DNA of 26,627 nt from positions 133,127 through 159,753 of the forward strand of contig JH152716.1 in assembly GCA_000226015.1 (NCBI GenBank). The letters run 5' to 3'. The first letter of the stretch is position 1; each line of letters starts with the position of its first letter. A program made the translations under genes and the position numbers. Shown here piece by piece: positions 1-9,584 of this stretch. The DNA is from Mnemiopsis leidyi (taxonomy: Eukaryota > Ctenophora > Tentaculata > Lobata > Bolinopsidae). The notes under the pieces are model-generated. The model was not told where the DNA came from. It ran no database searches and saw only the letters and a list, made by a program, of their open reading frames with translations.

Positions 1-75
<75 letters not shown>
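1..75. repeat. (GT)n microsatellite
   Basis: The window opens with about 37 uninterrupted GT units, followed by a degenerate CTGTGT tail. The true array may extend left of the window. It probably lies in an intron of the carboxylase gene whose last exons follow. Confidence 0.97.
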
Positions 76-605
76 TGTGTCTGTGTCTGTGCGTATGTTG
101 GTATTTGGGCTTGCATTTGATTAATTCTTGCTGTTTCAATCGAGTATTTTTTTAAATATCTCCAGTTTAGATGTCAAGTAGCTAACTTCTTTGTCAATTG
201 TGGAACGCAAGGATAATCTTTTAGATAGCTGCTTTACTTTAGGCCTTCTCTTCTCATCTTGCTTCGAATCCTACATGGATAAGAAGCCACCATCTTGTCA
301 AAGATAATATTTAGAAGGGGCTTTGTCGGGATCTTTTCAGACTCCACTCGGCCTCTACTTCCGTGTGCTTTAACTCTTAATCCTATAGTATGTGTTTGAG
401 TGCACGTGGACGTAAGGTTAATATTCCCAGTGGCTGGTTACCAATAGTACAACAGTCACCGGCTCTGTTATAAAATTGAAACTCTTTTTCGCCAATAAGT
501 TTCACCCAAGTTAAAGTGTATTTCTAGTTTCCATCCTGAATCTGCACATTGTCGTTGATCACTCCTACCGGTTCGATAAGTGTCTGACATAATTTTGTCT
601 GCCAG
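76..605 (+). other. Probable intron upstream of the penultimate PCCA-like exon
   Basis: No coding exon could be supported here. The stretch ends in a plausible 3' splice site (tctgccag) directly before the biotinyl-domain exon, so it is most simply the 3' part of an intron. Confidence 0.5.
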
Positions 606-703
606 GGAGCTTGTCTTCAATCAGTGTAGAGGAAGGAGACGAGGTGCTGGAAGGAACTGAGGTTGCTATCGTGGTTGCTATGAAAATGAACAACTCTCTG
701 AAG
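606..703 (+). CDS. PCCA: Biotin carboxylase alpha subunit, penultimate exon (biotin attachment site)
   Basis: This exon encodes the first half of a biotinyl carrier domain. The frame runs from a split codon at the cag acceptor (603-605) to a gtacta donor at 704, entering in phase 1 and leaving in phase 0. It contains the biotin-accepting motif V-A-M-K-M-N-N-S, in which the lysine is the residue biotinylated by holocarboxylase synthetase. The motif and the following exon align without gaps to the C-terminus of propionyl-CoA carboxylase alpha (AMKMQNS). The carried carboxyl group is used in mitochondria to convert propionyl-CoA to methylmalonyl-CoA. Methylcrotonyl-CoA carboxylase or pyruvate carboxylase are possible but fit the residues after the lysine less well. 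The rest of the gene lies left of the window. The usual glutamate before AMKM is valine here. Confidence 0.8.
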
Positions 704-1146
704 GTACTAGAGCAATTAAATGGGTGTTTTTATTTGTCTTTTTATCAATAATTAAGGCTTAATCTGTCCTTATGTTATTTTTCTTGTTGACATAATCCCA
801 AGACCAAACACGTTTCTTTCTTACAGCTACAGGACAAAATAGAAAATTAAAGTTGCCATGGTACTCTACTGCAACGAATTTTATAAAATAACAATTTGTA
901 TTTCATTGTGCCAACTGCGCATAATATATAACCAGGATTGTAAATCAACATTGCATGATATTGAATATTTTTGCAGCTATATGAATCAGGCACCCACAAT
1001 ATGTGCAAAGATCAATTAAATTACTACCAAATTCCAAATTAGTCACAACAAACACGGCTTGTCGAGCATTAGTGCAAGAAAGTCGGGATTTTATTTGACC
1101 GACTAGACCGCCCATAAAATAAATCTAATTACTTTAATTCTTGCAG
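704..1146 (+). other. Intron between the two PCCA-like exons
   Basis: AT-rich sequence bounded by a gtacta donor and a ttgcag acceptor. Both flanking exons are in phase 0, and nothing else is recognisable inside. Confidence 0.75.
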
Positions 1147-1233
1147 GCACCTAAAAGTGGGAAGATAAAGAAAATATGGGCAAAAGTGGGAGATATAGTT
1201 GACGGAGACCAGAAAATTCTAGAATTTTACTAA
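1147..1233 (+). CDS. PCCA: Biotin carboxylase alpha subunit, last exon (C-terminus of biotinyl domain)
   Basis: Twenty-eight codons plus a TAA stop complete the biotinyl domain started in the 606-703 exon. The pattern A-P-K-S-G-K-I-K, then V-G-D-I-V, then I-L-E-F-Y before the stop, matches the end of PCCA position for position (A-G-K-T-G-T-V-K, A-G-D-T-V, L-V-E-L-E). The acceptor is ttgcag at 1141-1146. The protein therefore ends naturally here, and the gene runs off the left edge of the window. Some uncertainty remains over which carboxylase paralog this is. Confidence 0.8.
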   Translation, partial: APKSGKIKKIWAKVGDIVDGDQKILEFY

Positions 1234-1607
1234 AAGGAATTAGAGTTTGGAAACTTTTGTCGGAATATGTTGTTTTGAAAGATCTAGTTTAAATTTGTAT
1301 ATCTAGTTAACTTATTATTTTTAGTGGCATTGAATTTTTTCCTTTTTTGTGAAGTTAGCTATGTTAAGTGAACAATGACGGATCTATTTACTACTTAGCG
1401 CTTTGGCCCCTATTGCTGTTGTTATATTTCGATTTCATTCTAAGTACTATTGAGTATTGATACTGCAGAAAAAAGCCCGTTTACCCCCACCCATATAATC
1501 ACTAATAACTGTAATCTCATTAGACCTCCTTCATCTCCGTGATTATCCGACTGCTCTAAGTATTCAATGAAAACGCTGGGCCGAAATTAAACAAATGAAG
1601 TAACTTA

Positions 1608-1613
1608 AATAAA
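1608..1613 (+). promoter_or_regulatory. Candidate poly(A) signal for the PCCA-like gene
   Basis: This is the first AATAAA after the TAA at 1231-1233, about 375 nt downstream. A second AATAAA lies at 1789-1794. Either could serve; cleavage cannot be judged from sequence alone. Confidence 0.35.
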
Positions 1614-2675
1614 AAAATGATTATCGGATGTTTCTATATATAACATGTTTCATATCAGTAAACCGATTTGATGATATGCTATGCTTTTAGCTCTCAAGCA
1701 TTATCAAAACAAACACCTATTGTCAGATTTATGGTGTGGCGTGAGTACAAGTGTTCACAATATTATGTTAATCTAGCCATAACATATAAATAAAAGATGA
1801 ATGTTTGAATAGTTATCATATCGATAAAAGTGAGTAGTTCGGTTGCATAAAGCCGAATATTTGTTCATTTTTACTGTGCACTAGACAACCGAATGCGTTC
1901 TAAGCAACTGACTCATTATTAACTGAGCTGCAACAAATTTTGTCCGTTAAATTGTTGTATAATCTATTCTTTTTTTGACTACATATTTTCCATCACGCAC
2001 TACTATACAAAGAGAAAAGTATTAGTAACTGTGAAACTGAGAAAGCTTTACAGTTTTCGGCATTTCGTTAAATTTTCTATGATTAAGCGATAAAATTTAC
2101 GTGGATTTTAGTGTAATGACCTTAAATTTCGTGATTCTATGACATTTCCCTACTACGAAATTCCACTACTAACTGTCGGATAATCATATTCATAGGCAAT
2201 GCTTTGTAGTCGTGATAACATAAATCTGTTTAACAGACTTTAATCCTTCTGCTAATATGAATAAGATAATGCATAACTTTTCCACAATTTTTTTCTGAGA
2301 AAAGGATAAACGTAGTTATACATATTCCTTATCTCCACTACCAGTGCTTAGAAGGATTTTCTTATTGGCGTATAAACTACCTCAAGGGTTTCTTGTCTTA
2401 TTGGGCAACTGTTAGTATTAAGGTTTAAGATGTTGTTTTCTTACTTTATACGTCGTGTTTATGGTTTTTTTCTGTTTTTACGTAGATATTTATGTGTTGT
2501 ACTTGCAGAAAAATATTGTTCTTTGACTCAAGTGTAAAGACTCAAGTCTTCCTATATTTTTTCTAGGACTGATAAACTGTCTATTTTAATTGTCTGTATT
2601 CTGTAAGTTAATCTGCTGTAGCGACTACCTGCACTATTAGTACTGCATTTAAAACTAAAAATTTTAGTTCTTATT

Positions 2676-2715
2676 GGCCCAATAACCACCAAATTTTTTT
2701 GGTGGTCATTGGGCC
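2676..2715. repeat. 18-bp inverted repeat (hairpin)
   Basis: The arm GGCCCAATAACCACCAAA is followed after a 4-nt T spacer by its reverse complement with one mismatch. The stem could form in DNA or RNA. It may be a solo foldback element remnant. Confidence 0.85.
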
Positions 2716-4218
2716 TAGGGAGCAACAGATTAGCTTTGTACTGTAATTATTTGGACATATGTTGGTATTCTGAACCTACTTAGTTCACCTATATTTAGTG
2801 TTAGTTGTAATATATGTAGTATACGCCAGTATAGTACTCATAAGTAGCGGTTTTGTAGACAGCAACACCTTTTCTCGTAGCAGTTGTAGACCTTCGTCAT
2901 CTGGATTCTGGATATCGTGAAGATACGCAGAGGAGACGTACAACTGGAAAACTGGATATTGGAGTAGTACTTTTACTTAGTTGTTGGAGTAGTACTACTG
3001 GTAAAGACTGGATACTTAGTTGTAGTTGTGGACTGTAGAAGTAGTTGTACTTGTAGAAGTATTGCTGTTATCTAAGTACTAAGTAGGGCTAGAATATGCT
3101 AGTATAAAGTAGCGTAATACGATGAAGTAAAGTAGTTGTTACACAACATAAGTTCTTCTCCAGCTTACCACTGGTAAGTTACCAGTCGATACTTCTCTAT
3201 TCTACCAAGATTTAAGATGTTGAGGTCATACTCACGTGAAATCTGTCCATTACAAAATTGACCGAAATAAATCCTGTCCGACCAAATCTTCATGGGCGAA
3301 TTTAGCATGTAGGTTGGTGTGACATACCATAAAAAGATCACCGTTATGTAAGACTTGAACTTAACAACAATAGTCGGGCTGCATATTACATAATTACATC
3401 ACCTAACCCTGATAAGAGTGTCCATGTCACGTGATTTGCTACTTGGTGCCAACTGTAGATTGGAGATCGGTTCAGGGCAGTCTACCAGATTGTGTTACCT
3501 TTCCCGTCCCCTGGCCCAGGTCCTGGTCTAGCTGTATGTCTCATTCCAGGTCATGTTGACTTGACTCGTCATGCGCCATCCAGCTACTTTACAATTGCAT
3601 TTTGGGCTAGGTGTCCCGCATTTGTTACTGCCAATTGGGAGACTTTAACTTCTCGTGCTTTAAAGTTTGATGATTCATATTTCATGATAATGGTATGCTG
3701 TCGATGTGCGATGTAAGTTTTCATTGACCTTCGCTTTGAATTTCCCTGGTTAAACTTATTGTTCTTCATTGAACTTGAAGCGTATTTAGTATTGCTATTA
3801 ATAGCTGGACCCTGAAGTAGTAGTACGTCGTCTTGAAAGTGTTAGACTTAGAATAAGTTTAAATTAAAAATGGTGACATTTATTTCTAATTCGCTAGACA
3901 CCGAATATTATAAATTTTTCAGCAAGATATTAAACGTTATGAGCCTGTTAATTTTCGATTCAAAGTTAGATTAGATTGTAGATATTACTATTAGTGATTA
4001 GATTTATCGACAAACAAATCTATTGTGGAGCAAAACCAGTACAGACTACTAAAAATTAAATCTAAATTTAGACGAAGTGGTTGAATGTTAATACGTTTTA
4101 ATTAGGTTAAAATTAAATTGTTGGGTAGCGAGCTTCATGTAATTTGCTTCTGTAGCCATGGTTGTCCCAGTAGCAGCGGTAGTGCCAGAGAGAATTTTAT
4201 TGGGATGCCTCGTGCTCG

Positions 4219-4372
4219 TAGTGCCAGTTCTAGTATGTAGTAGTAGCGTGGCAGTTCTAGTATGTAGTAGTAGTGCCAGTTCCAGTATGTAGTAGTAGTG
4301 CCAGTTCTAGTATGTAGTAGTAGTGCCAGTTCTAGTATGTAGTAGTAGTGCCAGTTCTAGTATGTAGTGTGG
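4219..4372. repeat. 25-bp minisatellite, about six copies
   Basis: The unit contains GCCAGTTCTAGTATGTAGTA. Copies start near 4223, 4250, 4275, 4300, 4325 and 4350. The spacing is exactly 25 bp for the last four intervals and 27 bp for the first. The array lies about 180 bp upstream of the 4550-5122 open frame. Confidence 0.92.
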
Positions 4373-4549
4373 CAGCGAGTTGTCAAGCTGAAGTGTCACG
4401 GAAACTCATACAGTCCGCCATTCAGTTCCTTTAAAGCCAAATAATTATCATTCTTGTTAATGTTATGATACAGATAAGTATTTACCGTTAATCGTTTAAA
4501 CATTACCGATTAAATTTTCGTTTACCTATTAATGATTCGAGCGTTTTAG

Positions 4550-5122
4550 GTGACAGTTATGTCAGCAGCGCTGCTTCTGCAGGCAGCTTCCTTGATTTTT
4601 CTACCTTACTTCACCATCAGCTTTTCTGGTTCACCCCCGGACACCTGCAAATACCAAGGCTACACGTTCCAGCTTCTACACACTTACGTCTGTCTTAACT
4701 ACCGTCTATGTTATTGCCAGATCGATCCTTTACAGTTGCACCAGTTTTCTGCGCAGAACCCAACCGATCCGTCTCACCAACAAATTCAAACCCATCTCAT
4801 CAAAGCAAAGTTTGAGTTGGTGAAAGAGTACAACTACAATGCCGACTCCATGTCTACGACCAAGACACCAATGAGGACTGACTCCGAAGACACACTATCA
4901 CCTAGTCCACCCTGGACCACAGATGTGACAGAGGCGAGGCCGTTGTTTATGGAGTGGAGGCCCAGGCCCCCGGAGTGTGCGTGTTGGTGCTCGGGAATTT
5001 CCTACGAGACTAGACAGGATGTGCTGTACAGACCTGAGGACACTTGCATCATTGATGAATCGGATTGCTACTGTGATTTGGAGAAGGATTTGCTCTGGGC
5101 CAACCAGATGAGACTAGTCTAA
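4550..5122 (+). CDS. Orphan cysteine-rich, possibly secreted protein (whole gene or large exon)
   Basis: This is an open frame of 190 codons. The first ATG is at 4559 and the stop is TAA at 5120-5122. The residues after that ATG (about 1-23, ALLLQAASLIFLPYFTISF core) form a hydrophobic stretch that could be a signal peptide, although there is no basic residue in front of it. Two cysteine clusters follow: C-x5-C-Y-C near residues 45-55, and C-x-C-x-C ... C-x6-C-Y-C in the last 60 residues. Between them is a Ser/Thr/Pro-rich linker. A tag precedes GTG at 4550, so this could instead be an internal or terminal exon entered through the acceptor gttttag. I recognise no family. The composition (balanced, Cys/Trp/Tyr present) argues for a real protein, but there is no homology support. 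Confidence 0.45.
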   Translation: MTVMSAALLLQAASLIFLPYFTISFSGSPPDTCKYQGYTFQLLHTYVCLNYRLCYCQIDPLQLHQFSAQNPTDPSHQQIQTHLIKAKFELVKEYNYNADSMSTTKTPMRTDSEDTLSPSPPWTTDVTEARPLFMEWRPRPPECACWCSGISYETRQDVLYRPEDTCIIDESDCYCDLEKDLLWANQMRLV

Positions 5123-5171
5123 AAGTAAAGCTAGAACTGAACGTTTTCCTCTTTGCCATTGAGAAGTATTA

Positions 5172-5480
5172 TTGGTGACTTTCCTTGTTTCAAAGACTAC
5201 AAACAGCAATGAGCATGAATTTTTAAGTTTAATATCGCCAAATGCAAATATTTTAAGAGATAAACAACAAAATCAGTCTCGGTCTATCATTGTGTATGGT
5301 CTAACTTCACGGTGCTGCAAGAGTTGTCGCGGTGATACCCGACTCTCGCAGCTCAAAGCTGAACGAGATCGTTTCTTTAGAATCAGAACAGTAGACCATA
5401 GACGGATACAGGATATGTTCTCGTTAATGCGAGAGTCAGGTGTGACCAATGACACTGTGTACTGTAACCGCGACAATTAA
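5172..5480 (+). other. Short open frame overlapping a foldback repeat; coding status unsupported
   Basis: About 100 codons are open, with no ATG near the beginning (the frame opens at TTG). From 5323 onward the DNA is part of an inverted repeat shared with 6106-6133, so the latter half is repeat-derived. It may be 3' UTR of the preceding frame. I do not recognise the peptide. Confidence 0.3.
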
Positions 5481-6133
5481 AGCAAATATTTAAAGCAAAT
5501 ATCCATATTAATATAGCCATAGACGTTGGTGGTTGGTAAAAATGAAACAAGAACAGTAACACGTTAAACTTAGAAGATAAAAAGTTTATATTTATGCCGA
5601 GTGAAAAGTATAAAACTAATTGTCAATTGTTTGTAGTATAGTTGTACAGCAGCGCGCACCCTCGCGTCCGTGTCATTTTGAGGGTATAGGTAGGACTAGG
5701 ACAAGTCGATTGTGATAATGTATAATATTAATAGGCATATTAAGTACAAATCACAAATATAGCCTTGTATACGGCGCGGCAGCGCGCACTTTCCTAGGAC
5801 ATGAGGGTCGGACAAATATCGCTTGACTTTGTCCGACCCTCATTTGAAATTGTGCGGGCCGAGGGTGCGCGTTCTACAAAACAACTGTAGCAGATATAAT
5901 CTTGTACGGCAGCGCGCACCCTCCTGTCATTTTATTCCCTCTATTCGCTTCGAATGAGGGTCGGACGAAGTCAGACAAATATAATCTGGTCTCGTCAATT
6001 ACAAAACAAGTATTATTTATTTATTCTATTTAGTTATCCTATTTACTTATTTTAGATGCGTAGCAGTCGCGCCGCGTTTGACGAGATGATATCCGTCTAC
6101 CGTTCTGCGTGAGTCGGGTATCACCGCGACAAC
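5323..6133. repeat. Region bounded by 28-bp inverted repeats
   Basis: Positions 5323-5350 (starting GTTGTCGCGGTGATACCCGA) recur in inverse orientation at 6106-6133 with one mismatch. A degenerate inverted partner also lies near 5427-5475, and weaker similarity continues inside the arms (CAGAAC, GTAGAC and GGATA blocks). This could be an ~810-bp foldback element or two repeats of one family in opposite orientation. No target-site duplication was found. Confidence 0.6.
5645..5990. repeat. Cluster of GCAGCGCGCACCCTC-type repeats with internal hairpin
   Basis: Three forward copies of the core start near 5649, 5779 and 5909, and an inverted copy (GAGGGTGCGCG) lies near 5861. A perfect 16-bp hairpin, ATGAGGGTCGGACAAA and its complement, lies at 5801-5816 and 5828-5843. 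The copy at 5909 is followed by CTATTCGCTTCGAATGAGGG, which is nearly repeated at 25010-25035 inside a SCAPER intron. This indicates a dispersed, probably non-autonomous repeat family. Confidence 0.8.
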
Positions 6134-6337
6134 GCCGCGTGTGGCATAAGCACCTGGTTAGGTAAAATACTAAAACAAATACAGTACAACCAGTTTAGTC
6201 ATCACATTCACAACTTGCAATGCAACTGCATGATCGCCAGATATGATTAACAATCAAATTGTCATGTCGAGGTCATGTTACCCGACTCGCTCGCGGTAAA
6301 TTGTAAGTTGATAACCTACTGTCGCGGCCATCACGCG

Positions 6338-6379
6338 CTGTCACGCATTTTCTGTCACGCATTTCTGTCACGCATTTCT
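6338..6379. repeat. Short tandem repeat, unit CTGTCACGCATTT
   Basis: Three consecutive copies of CTGTCACGCATTT, with one or two extra pyrimidines between them, lie beside the GC-rich element that follows. Confidence 0.85.
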
Positions 6380-6436
6380 AAACGCGCATCGCCCGTTGAG
6401 CGGTAAATACATAATATTCTGCTCTAACCAGAGCAC

Positions 6437-6665
6437 AGAGCCCTTTTGCGCGCGTCGCGCGCGCCACCGAATGTGCAGTGGCTGGAAAAGGGTTGCCTGG
6501 GGACCTCAGTCTTTGTTTCGGAGGGAAACGTAGAGAGAGCCACGCTTGTCTCACGTTGTGACCCTTTTCAAAAAAATTCGCGCGCGCCGGAGGCTGCCGC
6601 TTCGCGGCAGCAGGGCTATGCAACGTGTAGCAAAGCCACGCAGCGCCCGGTAAGAAAAGGGCTCT
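6437..6665. mobile_element. 229-bp MITE-like element with AGAGCCCTTTT terminal inverted repeats
   Basis: The left end is AGAGCCCTTTT (6437-6447) and the right end AAAAGGGCTCT (6655-6665), an exact 11-bp inverted pair. The interior is strongly GC-rich (CGCGCGTCGCGCGCGCC) and has a small hairpin, GCTGCCGCTTCGCGGCAGC. Short open frames on both strands run through it, but they look like by-products of its composition. No clear target-site duplication was seen, and no transposase is encoded. Confidence 0.6.
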
Positions 6666-7284
6666 ATTTCTCACCTCAGTTAGTTGTTAGTCGATTTTGG
6701 CAGTACTATTGGACACGCGCAAAAGGGTTAAAAAATTTAGCAAATATCTACGTAACCACCCGATCTACAAGCTGTACTATAACGCAAAATCTTAGGTATA
6801 ACCTCGACAGAATAATCATTCATGAAATTTATTGAAAACAGCAATAACGGTGACCGGCAGCTTCGCTGATGTGTATTGTGTAAAAGAGCGGTCTTAACTC
6901 TTTAAAAAGATACAATGCATCATCAATAATTCATAATAAATCTTACTTAACAGTTAACATTAGCATTTGGTCCAGATCAATCTAATCCTCGTAAAAACTT
7001 GGTCCATGAGTTTAGATATTTGTATCACTCTTGATTTCGAGTAAAACTACTCAAAATTATTTTCTTTTAAACTCATGGATATTATATTATACTCAGCTCT
7101 TCAGATACTTTGCAGTTTGCTCTAACCCACTGGGATTTGGGGCAAGAGTTCGAGGCACCCTGGTGTCTAATTATGGGTGTTACTGGTATCCCAGTCATTT
7201 TGTATTTCATTTGATATCAAGCTATGTTTTTGACAGTATACTGGATGGCCATTGCCAGCCTTATGATATGTTGTGTCCTTTTTT
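6666..7284. other. Intergenic stretch, nothing recognised
   Basis: AT-rich DNA. An open frame at 7031-7330 ends inside the hairpin described next, has no family resemblance, and is not called. Confidence 0.55.
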
Positions 7285-7393
7285 GATAAGAAGTAGGACT
7301 GCTAATGTGGTTGCGTATAACATCTTATAACAAGGAATACGCAATGGATATAAGATGTTATACACAACCACATTAGCAGTCCTACTTCTTATC
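7285..7393. repeat. Large hairpin with 44-bp arms
   Basis: The arms at 7285-7328 and 7350-7393 are reverse complements with a single mismatch, around a 21-nt loop. The arm contains GTAGGACTGCTAATGTGGTT. The near-perfect match implies recent origin or maintained pairing. It is probably a foldback element; no neighbouring gene explains it. Confidence 0.93.
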
Positions 7394-8073
7394 GAAATAA
7401 CGAAGAAAACCCTATACTACACACCACGTTGTGCCCTTTGTATGTAGAGAAACACAAAATTTAGAGAACACAACTTTTTTAGTTATCGCCACAATCAATC
7501 TATTAAATATATTCTAACTCTGTTAAGTCACATCAAGTTCAAATTCAATTCAAATTATGGATAATAGTAATAATAGTTAAGTTATCAATTGTGATGCTAT
7601 CAACGATTATGCTTCCAGCCATCGCCATTGCGGCCTACATGAGTTTAAAAATGAGCTTTAATTTGTTACCATGCACACTAAACACCTGATAGTGACATTA
7701 TTGGATCAGTCGGCGAAAGGACATACACGCTTTTAAGCTTTCGTATGCCCTTTATGCTGGGACACTAACACTACTGGTGAAACACAGTGTATATATTTTA
7801 AGTAGATTTACACATTCGTTAGCATGGCTGGTAGCATGGACGGGAGATTCCACGTTAAGTCACTGTAATAAGTTAAGCTAAGGATGTGAGTCTGAGTAAT
7901 GTACTTATTACTATTTGGTGGTTCAGTTGTAATTAAGAAAAACCGTCGACTCATCCAGCCAACTGTTCAGTAATCTGAACAATTGACTGTATCAGTTATG
8001 TAAAATATTCAACTACCGTACTCTTAACTATTCATCTGCCTTTACAGATAAATTAGAACAAATAGTTACTGAC
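7394..8073. other. Intergenic stretch, nothing recognised
   Basis: AT-rich DNA containing no open frame or repeat that I can support. Its right end may include the 3' untranslated tail of the LINE that follows on the opposite strand. Confidence 0.5.
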
Positions 8074-8322
8074 TTAAGTTGGTTTCTTAGTCCGAGCAGC
8101 TACAACACCCCTCCACACATCTCGATCAAGCATCATCTTCCGGATCTCATCAGTACTAGACAGGCTGGTATCCCTCTTCAGCATGTTAATGTAGTTGAGG
8201 TGTGGTCTGCCTCGTCCTCTGTGTCCATGCTGCGGTTCCCAGAATAGAAGCTTGTTTGCCAGAAGGTCTTCATGTCTGGCAATATGGCCCGCCATTTTCT
8301 TGTGCTTGTTTGCTTTTATCAA
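8074..8322 (-). pseudogene. LINE ORF C-terminal fragment
   Basis: The frame starts near the interruption and encodes K-M-A-G-H-I-A-R-H, then G-R-G-R-P, then D-R-D-V-W-R-G before its stop. This is the usual end of such LINE proteins and sets the 3' boundary of the element close to 8074. Confidence 0.85.
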
Positions 8323-8329
8323 CTTTGGG

Positions 8330-8738
8330 TTTTATAGGAAGTATTTAAATTTAAATTATTGTCATTTTTGGGACTATTGAAGTTGACTGTACTTTGTATT
8401 GTGATATAACAGTAACCACGTGGAATTGAAGGGTTGTTATATGATATATAATTGATATGATACATATATCTGAAGTAGGGGCTTTTGCATAATCAATATT
8501 ATTACTATACTATAGCATATTATTTGATTGTTGTTACTTACTGTTGTTTTGTTGATATGATTACTATATTTTTTGGCCTTAGAGATAGGGTGCCCCGACA
8601 AAAGAACTGGATTCTTCCAGGAAGCATCCTGTGACACATTAACTAAATGCCTCTTTCCATATATTTTAAATTATTAATTATTATATGCTGTACTGTGTCA
8701 CGAATCTTAATGTTCAATTCAATTCAATTCAATCACAG
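8330..8738. mobile_element. About 400 bp of non-LINE DNA interrupting the LINE
   Basis: The LINE protein similarity stops near 8740 and resumes at 8322 in the minus direction with little residue loss. The intervening AT-rich block is therefore most likely an insertion. It ends with a (CAATT)n tract at about 8713-8735. I could not define terminal repeats or a clean target-site duplication, so its class is unknown. Confidence 0.5.
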
Positions 8739-8809
8739 ATGGCATTAGGATGTTTCTGAACACATCAACATTCCTAATCCTTTCTTTCCAGCTGATGTTA
8801 ATAGCCATT

Positions 8810-9067
8810 CTAAGCATTCTGCTGTAGCAACCATTGATGCACTTTTCCAAGGAAATGGCCAATTGTCCAGGTCTCTGAACCGTACAAGAGAACAGACTCT
8901 ACAGCCGCTCTGAAAAGGCGGATCTTCATGTCTCCACGCATCCCTGACTTCCAGATGTCTATGAGCTGGTGGCATGCTCCCCATGCTTTCCCCTTTCTGA
9001 CTTCGAAATCCCTCTCAGTCCTCATGATCCGACTTCCTAGGTACACAAAATCGTCGACTTTCTCCAA
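8810..9067 (-). pseudogene. LINE ORF fragment downstream of the reverse transcriptase core
   Basis: The peptide contains D-F-V-Y-L-G-S-R, V-R-K-G-K-A-W-G-A-C and L-L-Y-G-S-E-T-W, which are hallmarks of the RT thumb and C-terminal region of many LINEs. It continues past 8810 in another frame (N-I-S-W-K-E-R region) to about 8740, where foreign DNA begins. Confidence 0.85.
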
Positions 9068-9584
9068 CTCCTCTCCACTTACTGCTTTGATGATGGTGCT
9101 GTCGTCATCTGAGAGATTAACCCTTATGTATTCGGTTTTACCCTCATTCAGGTGCAGCCCAATTGAATTTGCGGCAAGCTCGACACTGTGAAGCAGGTCT
9201 TGTGCTTCAGCAGCAGTGTCAGTGGTTAGAGCTAGATCATCTGCAAAGTCAACGTCTGTTACCTTGACGGCTGGATGTTACTCCTTCTAGGATGTACAGT
9301 GAACCCCAGATCTTTACCCACGAGAGCAGTGGTCATCACATAATCAATGGCAATGACAAAGAGGTAAAAGTGTCTTCCTACATTACACCTGCCAGGATAT
9401 AGAAGGCTTCTGTTAGACCATTCTCTGTGATAACTCTAGCCAAGTTGTCTTTATACATGGCTTCTATGAGCTTGACGATATTCTGAGGTATTCCATATGC
9501 CAAGAGTATTTTCATAAGTACACCTTGGTGGACACTATCAAAGGCTTTTTAAAGTTTATAAAAAGCAAGAGAGGGCTCAGGTTC

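Larger units (their letters stand above)
1234..4218. other. 3' UTR and intergenic DNA without a supported gene
   Basis: This is AT-rich DNA. About 2920-3080 is low-complexity DNA rich in GTAGT and TGTAGT words. A hairpin lies at 2676-2715. A short open frame at 3492-3716 has no supporting start, splice or family signal, and I do not call it. Confidence 0.6.

Noticed and set aside
3492..3716. 74-codon open frame with Pro/Gly-rich start and Cys-rich end
   Set aside because: There is no ATG at its start, no splice or family evidence, and an overlapping open frame of similar length runs on the other strand.
4219..4372. Regular 25-bp array considered as a CRISPR-like array
   Set aside because: The units are contiguous with no unique spacers, and the genome is clearly eukaryotic; it is an ordinary minisatellite.
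6378..6835. Overlapping 98- and 129-codon frames on opposite strands
   Set aside because: Both are explained by the GC-rich MITE-like element at 6437-6665, which lacks stops because of its composition.
7031..7330. 99-codon open frame
   Set aside because: It ends inside one arm of the 44-bp hairpin and has no recognisable similarity.
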